From positions 44,703-108,702 of the forward strand of contig JAITUA010000008.1 in the NCBI GenBank assembly GCA_031286615.1: DNA of 64,000 bases. The letters run 5' to 3'. Within the stretch, counting starts at the first letter, position 1, and each line of letters begins with the position of its first letter. The translations under genes were made by a program, and so were the position numbers. The stretch is from Chryseobacterium sp. (GTDB lineage Bacteria; Bacteroidota; Bacteroidia; Flavobacteriales; Weeksellaceae). This document shows, piece after piece, positions 26,496 through 35,948 of this stretch. A model generated the notes under the pieces. It saw nothing but the letters and a program-made list of their open reading frames with translations. It searched no databases and was not told the DNA's origin.

Positions 26496-26647
26496 TTAAT
26501 TATAGATATTAGATGTTAGACACCAGATTTTAGACTAATCTTGTCTGTTATCTTAATTATTTAATATTGATGATTGAATATGATAGGCTAAAGATAAAGC
26601 TTTGATTTCATTATCAAATTTTCAAATCAGCTCATTTTCAAATTTTA

Positions 26648-27712
26648 TTAGTTTGCAAATGCTAAAATTACAGCTCCTGTAATTAATAGGTTTACCAATG
26701 CCATTGGGATTAATGTTTTCCATCCTAAGTGCATTAACTGGTCATATCTGAATCTTGGAAGTGTCCATCTGATCCACATAAAGATCAGAATTCCGATTAC
26801 TGTTTTTGTAAGGAATGCTACGATACTTAAGATCCCTGCGGTATTTTCACCCCAGTTCTGAGTTACCCATTCAATACCAGGATAGTTGTACCCTCCGAAG
26901 AAAAGAACTACCATGAAAGCATTGGAAATAAACATGTTCACGTATTCCCCGAACATATATAAACCTAATTTCATTGAAGAATATTCTGTAGAGTATCCTG
27001 TTACCAATTCAGATTCACACTCAGGTAAATCGAACGGGTGTCTGTTGGTTTCAGCTAAAGCTGCTACAAAGAAAACAAGGAAAGCGATCGGCTGGTAGAA
27101 AATATTCCAGTTCAAACCGGAAACCCAAGGAATTACTCCCCACAATTTTCCAGTAGTCTGGCTTTCTGTAATTTCTTTTAAATCTAAACTTCCTGTCATC
27201 ATAATGATAGAAAGAAGTGCTAATCCCATTGCCAATTCGTAAGAAATCATCTGAGAAGAAGCACGGATAGCACCTAGTAATGAATATTTGTTGTTCGAAG
27301 CCCAACCTCCGATCATAATTCCGTAAACCCCAATTGAAGCCATTCCGATGATGAAAAGTACACCAACATCGATGTTAGCAACCTGAAGATCAAAAGAAGT
27401 ACCTGCAATATTTAAACTTTTACCCCAAGGAATAACAGCTCCTGTAATCAATGAAATAAACATCACCAAAGCAGGTCCTAGTACGAACAGGAATTTTTCT
27501 GCATTGGCCGGTGTAAAGTCTTCTTTGAAGAAAAACTTTCCACCATCAGCAAGAGGCTGCAGCAATCCGAAAGGCCCGGCTCTGTTGGGACCAATTCTAT
27601 CCTGCATGATAGAGGCTACTTTTCTTTCTGCCCAGGTAGAGTAGGCTGCAATCGTAAGTGACAGCAGGAAAAGCGCTAGTACAAGTATAAGTTTAAATGT
27701 AAGTAAATCCAT
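26648..27712 (-). CDS. nuoH: NADH-quinone oxidoreductase subunit H
   Basis: A 354-residue membrane subunit that forms much of the quinone site. The signature ERKVASIMQDRIGPNRAGP (29-47) and GLLQPLADGGKFFFKED follow the first helix; ETNRHPFDLPECESELVTG supplies the charged quinone-channel loop. About eight helices are present. The 170-bp spacer upstream to nuoG contains inverted copies of a GGAAGCTGG-type motif. Confidence 0.97.
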   Translation of the reverse strand: MDLLTFKLILVLALFLLSLTIAAYSTWAERKVASIMQDRIGPNRAGPFGLLQPLADGGKFFFKEDFTPANAEKFLFVLGPALVMFISLITGAVIPWGKSLNIAGTSFDLQVANIDVGVLFIIGMASIGVYGIMIGGWASNNKYSLLGAIRASSQMISYELAMGLALLSIIMMTGSLDLKEITESQTTGKLWGVIPWVSGLNWNIFYQPIAFLVFFVAALAETNRHPFDLPECESELVTGYSTEYSSMKLGLYMFGEYVNMFISNAFMVVLFFGGYNYPGIEWVTQNWGENTAGILSIVAFLTKTVIGILIFMWIRWTLPRFRYDQLMHLGWKTLIPMALVNLLITGAVILAFAN

Positions 27713-27882
27713 TTTTTATTTTAAATGTTTGAAGATGGGAGCTGGAAGCTGGAAGTGCATTACGTCGTGGCATCAACTCTTCATCACATTACCAAATTTT
27801 TTTTATATATTTTAAACAGCTAAAGTTAAAACTGAAATTTAGGGTATTTATTAAACTCCCAGCTTCCTAACTTCGAACTATT

Positions 27883-28881
27883 CTATTTTTCGTCTTTTTC
27901 ACTGATTTCTTTAGCCATAGGATTGTCTAAAACTCTTAGCTCATCCTTTGGTTTTTCATAGTGGTTCAATGAAATTACAGAGTGTCTGTCGATATGTCTA
28001 GGACCTTCGATGTTCCAGTCTGATAATGCTTTTCTTTCAAAACGGCATGTATCGCAGATGAATTCTTCCACTTCACCCCACTGGTCTTTTCTTGCAGTTA
28101 CTCTTACGATTTCGTCACCTTTCATCCATACTACAGCTTTTCCGGAACATTTATCACATTTACAAGAAGCGTTCATTGGTTTTGTAAACCATACTCTGCT
28201 TGCAAAACGAGCTGTTCTGTCTGTTAATGCTCCTACCGGACAAACGTCGATAACATTTCCGATGAAGTCATTGTCTAAAGCTTTATTTAAATAGGTTGAA
28301 ATTTCAGCGTGATCTCCTCTGAAAAGAATTCCGTGTTCTCTTGTTTCTGTAAGCTGGTTTGCTGTCAATACACATCTTGCACAAAGAATACAACGGTTCA
28401 TGTTCAATTTGATGTTCGGTCCAAGATCATCAGCTTCGTAAGTATTTCTTTCGAATTCTGTTCTTGTACTGTCTACACCATGCTCATATCCTAAGTCCTG
28501 AAGATGACATTCTCCTGCCTGGTCACAGATAGGGCAGTCCAGCGGGTGATTTACCAATAAGAACTCGGTAACCGCTTTTCTTCCTTCCTGAGCTTTCTCA
28601 GAAGTAAGGTTTTTTACTTCCATCCCATCCATTACATTAGTTCTGCAGCTTGCTACTAATTTCGGCATAGGACGAGGATCTGCTTCAGACCCTTTAGAAA
28701 CTTCTACAAGACATGTTCTACATCTCCCTCCACTGGTCTCTAACTTGCTGTAGTAGCACATAGCGGGAGGTACAGATTTTCCACCGATTTGTCTTGCTGC
28801 TTCCAGAATGGAAGTACCAGGCATCACTTCAGTAGTCTGTCCGTCTATAGTTATTTTGAATTTTTTAACTTCTTCGCTCAT
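27883..28881 (-). CDS. nuoG: NADH-quinone oxidoreductase subunit G, short form
   Basis: A 332-residue iron-sulfur subunit, far shorter than the ~900-residue E. coli NuoG. The ferredoxin-like N-terminus has C-x10-CRTC ligands for [2Fe-2S], then HPLDCPICDQAGEC, the N5-type ligands, and CILCARC ... DVCPVGAL for a [4Fe-4S] cluster. A C-terminal block CKCDKC ... CDTCRFERKALSDWN looks like the start of the molybdopterin-type region, whose body is missing. The short form is normal in flavobacteria, so this is not a pseudogene. Confidence 0.93.
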   Translation of the reverse strand: MSEEVKKFKITIDGQTTEVMPGTSILEAARQIGGKSVPPAMCYYSKLETSGGRCRTCLVEVSKGSEADPRPMPKLVASCRTNVMDGMEVKNLTSEKAQEGRKAVTEFLLVNHPLDCPICDQAGECHLQDLGYEHGVDSTRTEFERNTYEADDLGPNIKLNMNRCILCARCVLTANQLTETREHGILFRGDHAEISTYLNKALDNDFIGNVIDVCPVGALTDRTARFASRVWFTKPMNASCKCDKCSGKAVVWMKGDEIVRVTARKDQWGEVEEFICDTCRFERKALSDWNIEGPRHIDRHSVISLNHYEKPKDELRVLDNPMAKEISEKDEK

Positions 28882-28922
28882 ATGATATGCTTTAAGCTTT
28901 ATGCGTTAAGCAATAGGCTTTG

Positions 28923-29834
28923 TTATTTATATTTCTTAGTATTAAATGTATATCCAATTCCTCCCAGAACCTGTCCGAAAACAAAATCCTGGCGTGCTTT
29001 ATCTGGTTTGTTATTCAATGTAGTTTTAATATCCCACATATTAATATAACCGGCTTTTCCTTCTAATCTCAGCATCCAGTTTTTCCAGAAAACTAAGTTA
29101 AGACTGGATCTGATATCTGTTCCCATACCTGCAACGTGAAAACGGTCACTTCTTTCATTTCCAAAAAGTTTTACATTACTTTTCGGAAACATAAACCCGA
29201 TCCCAGCTCCATAAGACCATACTAAATCTATATTTTTCTTATGAACAAGATTTTTGTATTTCTCAAGACCTAAGTTTTCATAGTTTAGTCCGTCTGTATG
29301 TTCAAAAGTAAGGAACTTCTCATCTGCAAGATTAACCTGCCCGTTTTGAACCATTGCTGCATATTCAGGATCTGAAATATGTCCTTTGAAACCTACAGTC
29401 TGGTTCTGATCCATCACATATTTCATATGGTCTATCCCAAGTACCAATGCTAAATTGTCTTTAATAAAATATCCTATTCTGAAATTATACTGTGTTACAG
29501 TAAACCAGCTTGGATCAAAATAGACAATTCCAAATTTTGTAGGTCTGTCCTGTGCCGTTACATTATTCAGTTGAAAATCGTATCCGTTTCCGGTAAAATG
29601 GATATCAGAATTGCTATAAGCCGCTCTGTTCCATCCGTAAAATACGAAAACCTGACCTTTCTTGCTTAATGGTAAAGGCTTTTCCTTTCTTTCAGCTTTA
29701 ATCTGCTGTTTCTCACTCGCTACATATGACAAATCTTCTTCAACGGATCTATTATAATTTGCAGTATCTGTTTTCTTATTCTGTGCAAATACAAAATTCG
29801 ACATCATTAAGCCAACAACTAATAACTTCTTCAT
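28923..29834 (-). CDS. Outer-membrane beta-barrel protein encoded inside the nuo operon
   Basis: A 303-residue exported protein with signal peptide MKKLLVVGLMMSNFVFAQ. The mature part begins with a charged stretch (KQQIKAERKEKPLPLSKKGQ) and then has alternating amphipathic strands such as QVFVFYGWNRAAYSNSDIHF, FTVTQYNFRIGYFIKDNLALVLG and GQVLGGIGYTF at the end. This is the pattern of an 8-12-strand outer-membrane barrel. It starts only 6 bp after the nuoF stop and precedes nuoG, so it is transcribed with complex I. No function in respiration is known. Confidence 0.82.
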   Translation of the reverse strand: MKKLLVVGLMMSNFVFAQNKKTDTANYNRSVEEDLSYVASEKQQIKAERKEKPLPLSKKGQVFVFYGWNRAAYSNSDIHFTGNGYDFQLNNVTAQDRPTKFGIVYFDPSWFTVTQYNFRIGYFIKDNLALVLGIDHMKYVMDQNQTVGFKGHISDPEYAAMVQNGQVNLADEKFLTFEHTDGLNYENLGLEKYKNLVHKKNIDLVWSYGAGIGFMFPKSNVKLFGNERSDRFHVAGMGTDIRSSLNLVFWKNWMLRLEGKAGYINMWDIKTTLNNKPDKARQDFVFGQVLGGIGYTFNTKKYK

Positions 29835-29840
29835 TTTAAA

Positions 29841-31199
29841 CTAAGCATTTTTTTCAACAGCCGGAATAGGATCTGCATAATGTGCCAATCCATAATTTTG
29901 AGTTTGTGACAACTCTGGGTTTTTCACATGCCACTCAAATTCATCTCTGAAGTGACGGATTGCTGCTGCAACCGGCCAAGCTGCTGCATCACCCAACGGA
30001 CAAATCGTGTTTCCTTCGATTTTTCTCTGGATATCCCAAAGTAGATCGATATCTTCCATTTTTCCTTCTCCTTTCTCGATTTTCTTCAAAATCTTGTACA
30101 TCCAGCCTGTTCCTTCACGGCAAGGCGTACATTGTCCACAGCTTTCGTGATTGTAGAATCTCGCTAAAGTCATAGTGTGTTCTACAATACACTGGTCTTC
30201 ATCCAAAACGATGAAACCTCCTGAACCCATCATTGTTCCGGTAGCGAAACCACCGTCTGCCAATGATTCATAGTTCATATATCTTGGCTCTCCGTTCACT
30301 GTTCTCAGCAATAGATTAGCTGGAACAATAGGAACAGAACTTCCTCCAGGAATACAAGCCTTTAATTTTTTACCATCTTTAATACCACCGCAATATTCAT
30401 CAGAATAAATGAATTCTTCTACGGTAATGGTCATATCGATTTCGTATACACCCGGTTTGTTGATGTTTCCACAAGCAGAAATCAATTTCGTACCTGTAGA
30501 TCTTCCCACCCCGATTTTAGCATATTCAGCACCTGTAATATCAATAATTGGAACAATTGCAGCAATAGATTCAACGTTATTTACTACTGTTGGTCTTTCC
30601 CAAAGTCCTTTTACAGCCGGGAATGGCGGTTTTAATCTTGGGTTACCTCTTTTTCCTTCAAGAGATTCAAGCAATGCAGTTTCTTCACCACAAATGTATG
30701 CTCCACCCCCTCTTTGAACATAAATTTCACAATCGAAACCTGTTCCCAGGATATTTTTACCTAAAAATCCTGCTGCTTTGGCTTCTTCAATAGCTTCTTC
30801 AAGGATATCCGGAATCCATGAATATTCTCCGCGGATGTAGATATAAGAAACATTAGAACCTAAACAGTAAGATGAGATCAGCATTCCCTCGATCAATACA
30901 TGAGGAAGGAACTCCATTAAATATCTGTCCTTGAATGTTCCAGGCTCAGATTCATCCGCATTGACAACAAGGTGTCTTGGAACGCCTTCAGGCTTTGCCA
31001 GAAAGCTCCATTTCATCCCTGTTGGGAATCCAGCTCCACCACGTCCTCTTAGTCCTGAAGCTTTTACTTCTTCAAGAATTTCGTCAGGAGTCATCTTCAA
31101 GGCTTTTTCAGCTGCTGTATAACCTCCCTGTTTACGGTACGTTTCAAAGTAGCGAATACCTTCTATATGTGCGTCTTTAAGTAAAAGTTTTTTACTCAT
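29841..31199 (-). CDS. nuoF: NADH-quinone oxidoreductase subunit F
   Basis: A 452-residue peripheral subunit that binds NADH, FMN and the N3 [4Fe-4S] cluster. GLRGRGGAGFPTGMKWSF (residues 50-67) is the FMN/NADH loop, GAYICGEETALLESLEG the nucleotide-binding strand, and CGQCTPCREG plus a distal cysteine (NTICPLGD) the N3 ligands. It starts 102 bp after nuoE, a spacer rich in repeated TTGCTTATTGC-like words. Confidence 0.98.
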   Translation of the reverse strand: MSKKLLLKDAHIEGIRYFETYRKQGGYTAAEKALKMTPDEILEEVKASGLRGRGGAGFPTGMKWSFLAKPEGVPRHLVVNADESEPGTFKDRYLMEFLPHVLIEGMLISSYCLGSNVSYIYIRGEYSWIPDILEEAIEEAKAAGFLGKNILGTGFDCEIYVQRGGGAYICGEETALLESLEGKRGNPRLKPPFPAVKGLWERPTVVNNVESIAAIVPIIDITGAEYAKIGVGRSTGTKLISACGNINKPGVYEIDMTITVEEFIYSDEYCGGIKDGKKLKACIPGGSSVPIVPANLLLRTVNGEPRYMNYESLADGGFATGTMMGSGGFIVLDEDQCIVEHTMTLARFYNHESCGQCTPCREGTGWMYKILKKIEKGEGKMEDIDLLWDIQRKIEGNTICPLGDAAAWPVAAAIRHFRDEFEWHVKNPELSQTQNYGLAHYADPIPAVEKNA

Positions 31200-31301
31200 T
31201 GTTATTTGCTTATTGCAATTAGCTTTTGGCTTCTTGCATTAATTATGATTAAACGTTAAGTGAATAATTTAAAATCTAAAATTTAGAGTTTAAAATTTCT
31301 A

Positions 31302-31811
31302 TTAGTCTAAAGCAAGTTGTCCCTGTCTGCAAAGCTCAAGGATTTCGTCTACTTTTTCTATTGTTAAATTTTCATGAAAGAATTTTCCAAGCTGCATCAT
31401 TGGTGCGTATCCGCATGCTCCAAGACATTCAGCAGGCTTTAATGTAAACATGCCGTCTTCAGTAGTTTCTCCATCCTTAATATTCAGTTTGGTTCTGATA
31501 TGGTCAAGGATTTTTTCGCTTCCACAAACCATACAAGGTCCTGTTCTGCAAACTTCCAAAACATATTTACCTACAGGCTTCATATTAAACATGGTATAGA
31601 AAGTAGCTACCTCATATACTTCAATCGGTTGGATACTTAATAGTCCGGCAACATAATCCATTACAGGAACATCTAACCATCCTCCGAATTCTTTCTGTGC
31701 TAAGTGAAGTACAGGAAGAAGAGCAGATTTCTGTCTTCCTTCAGGATATCTTGCGATAATTTTATGTACCTGTGCTAAACTTTCCGGTTTAAAAGCTATT
31801 GTTTCGCTCAT
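31302..31811 (-). CDS. nuoE: NADH-quinone oxidoreductase subunit E
   Basis: A 169-residue thioredoxin-fold subunit holding the N1a [2Fe-2S] cluster through CRTGPC and CLGACG. It shuttles or buffers electrons beside NuoF. The order nuoD-nuoE-nuoF is standard; 121 bp separate it from nuoD. Confidence 0.97.
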   Translation of the reverse strand: MSETIAFKPESLAQVHKIIARYPEGRQKSALLPVLHLAQKEFGGWLDVPVMDYVAGLLSIQPIEVYEVATFYTMFNMKPVGKYVLEVCRTGPCMVCGSEKILDHIRTKLNIKDGETTEDGMFTLKPAECLGACGYAPMMQLGKFFHENLTIEKVDEILELCRQGQLALD

Positions 31812-31932
31812 TTTTTATCTAAGATTAAAGAACATAGAAAAAGAGAGAATAGACTCTAAAATTCGTGTTCTAAATTCAATTTATATTAGGTGATGAAAGT
31901 CTTTTATCTTTCATCTATTTTCTTAATTCCAT

Positions 31933-33156
31933 TTATGCGTCTAATTCTCCCGCAATAATATTCATACTACACATCGTTACAATGGCATCTGAAATTACAG
32001 AACCTGTAATCATTTCAGGGTATGCCTGATAGTAGATGAAGCATGGTCTTCTGAAGTGAAGTCTGTAAGGGCTTCTTCCTCCATCACTCACAAGATAGAA
32101 TCCTAATTCCCCGTTTCCACCTTCTACAGCGTGATAAACTTCTCCTTTCGGTACATCAGTTTCTCCCATTACAATTTTGAAATGGTAGATCAATGCTTCC
32201 ATTTTCTGATATACATCTGCCTTTTCAGGAAGATAGAAATCAGGAACATCCGCATGGAATGGCCCTTCCGGAAGATTTTCGTATGCTTGTTTTATAATTT
32301 TGATTGATTCCCAAATTTCCTGTTGACGAACCATGAAACGGTCGTAAGTGTCACCAGAAGTTCCTACTGGAATGATGAAGTCGAAATCTTCATAAGAAGA
32401 ATAAGGCTGTGCAACTCTTACATCATAATCTACTCCTGCTGCACGTAAGTTGGGACCTGTGAAACCATAGCTTAATGCTCTTTCGGCAGAAATAGCTCCT
32501 GTTCCGATGGTTCTGTCCATGAAAATTCTGTTTCTTTCTAGTAGAGTACAGAATTCTTTGAATCTTGGCGGGAACGTTTTTAAGAAGTCCTTTAATAACT
32601 CATGGAATTTTGGAGTGAAATCTCTTTCAAAACCTCCGATTCTTCCCATATTGGTTGTCATCCTTGCTCCGCAGATCTGCTCATACATATCATAAATACG
32701 TTCTCTTTCGATGAACATATAAGTAAGACCTGTAATGGCTCCTGAGTCCATTCCGGTTACCCCGTTACAGATCAGGTGGTCACCGATTCTTGCCAGCTCC
32801 ATTAGGATAACACGCATATAGTCTACACGTTTTGGAACTTTAACGCCAATCAGTTTCTCTACTGTCATGTGCCAACCTAAGTTGTTGATTGGTGCAGAAC
32901 AGTAATTCATACGGTCCGTAAGGGTAGTGATCTGAGAGTAGTTTCTTCTTTCAGAAATTTTCTCAAATGCTCTGTGGATATATCCTACCGTTTGCTCAGC
33001 GTGAAGAATTCTCTCTCCGTCCATCGTTAAGATATTCTGGAAAATCCCGTGAGTAGCAGGGTGGGTAGGTCCTAAATTGAGGGTATACAATTGTCCGTCA
33101 ATCTGTTCCTTACTTTCGTACTGGTTTAGTATATTAGATAATGAGTTATCTTTCAT
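31933..33156 (-). CDS. nuoD: NADH-quinone oxidoreductase subunit D
   Basis: A 407-residue subunit of the quinone-reducing module, hydrogenase-like. LGPTHPATHG near the N-terminus contains the quinone-binding histidine region; GYIHRAFEKISE, RIGDHLICNGVTGMDSG and the C-terminal MNIIAGELDA are characteristic. It is separate from nuoC, unlike the fused NuoCD of E. coli. Confidence 0.98.
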   Translation of the reverse strand: MKDNSLSNILNQYESKEQIDGQLYTLNLGPTHPATHGIFQNILTMDGERILHAEQTVGYIHRAFEKISERRNYSQITTLTDRMNYCSAPINNLGWHMTVEKLIGVKVPKRVDYMRVILMELARIGDHLICNGVTGMDSGAITGLTYMFIERERIYDMYEQICGARMTTNMGRIGGFERDFTPKFHELLKDFLKTFPPRFKEFCTLLERNRIFMDRTIGTGAISAERALSYGFTGPNLRAAGVDYDVRVAQPYSSYEDFDFIIPVGTSGDTYDRFMVRQQEIWESIKIIKQAYENLPEGPFHADVPDFYLPEKADVYQKMEALIYHFKIVMGETDVPKGEVYHAVEGGNGELGFYLVSDGGRSPYRLHFRRPCFIYYQAYPEMITGSVISDAIVTMCSMNIIAGELDA

Positions 33157-33216
33157 AATTTAAATGCTTTAGGCTATGGGCTTTAAGCTTGTTGCTTATT
33201 GCTTATTGCATTATTT

Positions 33217-33711
33217 TTATCTTCCGAACATATTATCGTCCTTATCGGTTCTGGTACCGTCTTCAAGGCGATATTCTTTCAACATTGGGTGGTATCCAAG
33301 ATCTTCCATATTCAAAATAGGTCTAAGATCCGGGTGTCCTTTAAATTTAATCCCATAGAAATCAAACGTCTCTCTTTCCATCCAGTTAGCTCCGGCATAG
33401 AGCTCAGTAAGAGAATCTACTTCAATATTTTCTCTGGACATGAATATTTTCAGACGTAATCTGAAATTGGCCATCATATTATGCAAATGGTATACAACGC
33501 CTATTTCCTTTTCAGGGAATTCAGGGTAATGAATACCACAGATATCTGTAAGGAAATTAAATTCCAAAGATGAATCTTTAAGATAGTGAATAATCTTCTT
33601 GATATCTTCTTTCTTCACTTCAATGGTCAGCATTCCATAAGGTTCTGAGCTTGAAATGACAGATTCCGGAAATTCTCTTGTGATTGCTTCTAATACAAAT
33701 TCGTTTGTCAT
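33217..33711 (-). CDS. nuoC: NADH-quinone oxidoreductase subunit C
   Basis: A 164-residue 30-kDa-type subunit. The signature ANWMERETFDFYGIKFKGHP followed by LRPILNMEDLGYHPMLKEY is complete. Its start is 6 bp from the nuoB stop. The 60-bp gap to nuoD is filled by words like GCTTATTGC. Confidence 0.96.
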   Translation of the reverse strand: MTNEFVLEAITREFPESVISSSEPYGMLTIEVKKEDIKKIIHYLKDSSLEFNFLTDICGIHYPEFPEKEIGVVYHLHNMMANFRLRLKIFMSRENIEVDSLTELYAGANWMERETFDFYGIKFKGHPDLRPILNMEDLGYHPMLKEYRLEDGTRTDKDDNMFGR

Positions 33712-33717
33712 TTCCGT

Positions 33718-34278
33718 TTAGTTGCTTATGTTGTAAGAATCTAATAATTTCTGATATTCAGGCATGTCTCTTCTTCTGATGCTTTCGCTTTCTGCAAGAG
33801 CCTGTACCTGCATTACTCCTTCAATGATCTGTTCAGGTCTTGGAGGACATCCGGGAACATAAACGTCTACCGGAATAATTTTATCAATTCCCTGAAGTAC
33901 AGAATACGTATCAAAAATACCACCGCTGGAAGCACAAGCTCCAACTGCTACTACCCATTTCGGCTCTGCCATCTGAGTATAAACTTCTTTTAGGACTGGC
34001 CCTAATTTCTTTGATATAGTTCCGCAAACCATCAGCATATCTGCTTGTCTTGGAGAGAAAGAGTTTCTTTCCATACCAAATCTTGAAGCATCATACGTTG
34101 GGTTTAGGGTAGCCATAAACTCAATACCACAACAAGAGGTAGCAAATGGTAACGGCCAAAGTGAAAACTTTCTTGCCATCCCGATTACACTGCTCAGTTT
34201 TGTTGCGAAAAACCCTTCTCCTTCATATCCTTCGGGAGCAGGTGCATCTGTTCTTATTACTGGTTTTTTATCTGACAT
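33718..34278 (-). CDS. nuoB: NADH-quinone oxidoreductase subunit B
   Basis: A 186-residue subunit holding the N2 [4Fe-4S] cluster that reduces quinone. Ligands are the tandem cysteines in TSCCGIEFMAT (near residues 47-57), the cysteine in GACASSGGIFD and that in VPGCPPRPEQ. RFGMERNSFSPRQADMLMVCG is also diagnostic. Confidence 0.98.
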   Translation of the reverse strand: MSDKKPVIRTDAPAPEGYEGEGFFATKLSSVIGMARKFSLWPLPFATSCCGIEFMATLNPTYDASRFGMERNSFSPRQADMLMVCGTISKKLGPVLKEVYTQMAEPKWVVAVGACASSGGIFDTYSVLQGIDKIIPVDVYVPGCPPRPEQIIEGVMQVQALAESESIRRRDMPEYQKLLDSYNISN

Positions 34279-34348
34279 TTTCTTTTGTTAAATATTTAAA
34301 GATTAAATCATTTAATAATTAAATTATTCAATCTTTTAATGTTAAAAT

Positions 34349-34720
34349 TTATTTATCCCAATCCAGCGCACCGCGTTTCCAAACATAGAAAAACGCTACG
34401 AAGAATATCGCAACGAACGTAAGTACAGCAAGGAATCCTTCCATGCCGAATTCTCTAAAGTTTACTGCGTAAGGATAAAAGAATACGATTTCAATATCGA
34501 ATAGTACGAACAATACCGCAGTCAGGAAGTACTTGATAGAAAACGGTGTTCTTGCATTCCCTTCTACAGGAATCCCGCATTCCCAGCTTTGGTTTTTTAC
34601 AGAGTTTCCTTTTTTCTGCTGTGGCCCCAAGAAATGTGCCCCAAGCAAAGAAACAGCTACAAATCCTACTGCTACACCAGCCTGGATAAGGATTGGAATA
34701 TAACTTTCAGGTAAATTCAT
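34349..34720 (-). CDS. nuoA: NADH-quinone oxidoreductase subunit A
   Basis: A 123-residue membrane subunit with three helices; first gene of the operon. WECGIPVEGNARTPFSIKYFL is the NuoA loop with its conserved cysteine and acidic residues, followed by FVLFDIEIVFFYP. A -7 box lies 23 bases upstream of the start. Confidence 0.97.
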   Translation of the reverse strand: MNLPESYIPILIQAGVAVGFVAVSLLGAHFLGPQQKKGNSVKNQSWECGIPVEGNARTPFSIKYFLTAVLFVLFDIEIVFFYPYAVNFREFGMEGFLAVLTFVAIFFVAFFYVWKRGALDWDK

Positions 34721-34743
34721 TTTTGCATTATTATCTCAATTTG

Positions 34744-34751
34744 CAAATTTA
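34744..34751 (-). promoter_or_regulatory. Flavobacterial -7 box (TAAATTTG, minus strand) for the nuo operon
   Basis: Reads CAAATTTA on the plus strand, 23 bases upstream of the nuoA start. It is the only consensus box seen just upstream of the operon. No clear -33 TTG at the usual spacing. Confidence 0.6.
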
Positions 34752-34835
34752 GCGAATAAACAAGAAAGCATGAAATTAATAAGCTTAAAAGTCGGATGAA
34801 AATGAGTTAAATCGGTAATTTAGAATCAATAAAAA

Positions 34836-35882
34836 TTAGCTTTTTGTGATTATTTTTTTAGTGTGTTTTTCCCCGTTTTTTGTAGCAACTGTCAAAAGAT
34901 AGACACCATCAGGGATATTGGAAATGTCCAGAGTTCCAATTTTGTTTTGATCGGAGAAATCTCTGATAAGCCTTCCGGAGTTGTCAAACAGCTGGATTGA
35001 GATGATCTGATTGCTTTCAATATTGGTCTTATATACAATTTTATGGGTAGCGGGATTGCTTACATTAAAATATGTTTTTTGAGAAAGGTTTTCCTTGGTA
35101 CTCAATGGTGTAAGTGTACAGGTGGAATTGGTGGATGTCAAAGTGTAACGGGCTGCTGCACCGTAGATAAGATGATTGTAGGTACGTATTGGATCTCCTA
35201 TCTGTTTGTTGACCATATCAATTTCAGAGAGGGTAGATTTACTGTTTTCATACGTTATAAGGTATGCTTTTGAATGTGTTCCGTAATCAATAGAAAAAGC
35301 GGCGTATGGATTCTGCGTATTGATTGCCATAAAAGGACAGCTCTGTGAAGGATTTTCCATATTAATCTCAACAATACCGCCGGTGATGGTTAGAAAAAGT
35401 CTGCCTTCATAGAAAAACAGATCTCCCGAAGGCGTTTGCCCATCAGACAGATTGCCGATCTCTGTGAAAATACCGGTATTCATATCATACCTGTATAATG
35501 CATTAGGATTATTTCCTGCCGCGTAAAGATAGTTTCCGGAATCGGCTACTAATGAATTGGCTGTAGTATTACCTGTAGTAAAATCACCTAGAAATTCACA
35601 ACTGGAATCTGTATTCTTTTTTCTGTATAATAAGCCTGAACCAGTAAGGTAGTACATATTGTTATTACTGTCAATGGCAATATCTGTATAGATTTCATTG
35701 GCTATAACATTGGGAGTACAGAATGATTCCACAACTTCTGAAGGACCGGAAACGTCAAATCTGTATACATTATTGATAAAGTTGATATAATTACTTACCG
35801 AAAAGGTGTTGACGTAAAATTCCTGAGAATATATTGATACCGGAATAAGGAATATTCCGAAGAATAGTAATATTTTGTTCAT
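34836..35882 (-). CDS. Secreted protein with T9SS type A sorting domain
   Basis: A 348-residue exported protein with signal peptide NKILLFFGIFLIPVSIYSQ. The central ~230 residues contain propeller-like strands (NNMYYLTGSGLLYRK, NYLYAAGNNPNALYRYD, GRLFLTITGGIVEI). The last ~75 residues (YFNVSNPATHKIVYK ... IQLFDNSGRLIRDFSD ... IPDGVYLLTVATKNG) form a type A C-terminal sorting domain for the type IX secretion system, so the protein should be delivered to the cell surface or outside. Its cargo function is unknown. Confidence 0.85.
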   Translation of the reverse strand: MNKILLFFGIFLIPVSIYSQEFYVNTFSVSNYINFINNVYRFDVSGPSEVVESFCTPNVIANEIYTDIAIDSNNNMYYLTGSGLLYRKKNTDSSCEFLGDFTTGNTTANSLVADSGNYLYAAGNNPNALYRYDMNTGIFTEIGNLSDGQTPSGDLFFYEGRLFLTITGGIVEINMENPSQSCPFMAINTQNPYAAFSIDYGTHSKAYLITYENSKSTLSEIDMVNKQIGDPIRTYNHLIYGAAARYTLTSTNSTCTLTPLSTKENLSQKTYFNVSNPATHKIVYKTNIESNQIISIQLFDNSGRLIRDFSDQNKIGTLDISNIPDGVYLLTVATKNGEKHTKKIITKS

Positions 35883-35948
35883 GATGGTGGTTATTAGCAG
35901 GAGTAAAAATAGATTTATTTCATAGAATCTGATTATGATTTAATATTT

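Noticed and set aside
27883-28881. nuoG as a truncated pseudogene
   Set aside because: All cluster ligands are intact, the end is clean and short NuoG is the usual flavobacterial form.
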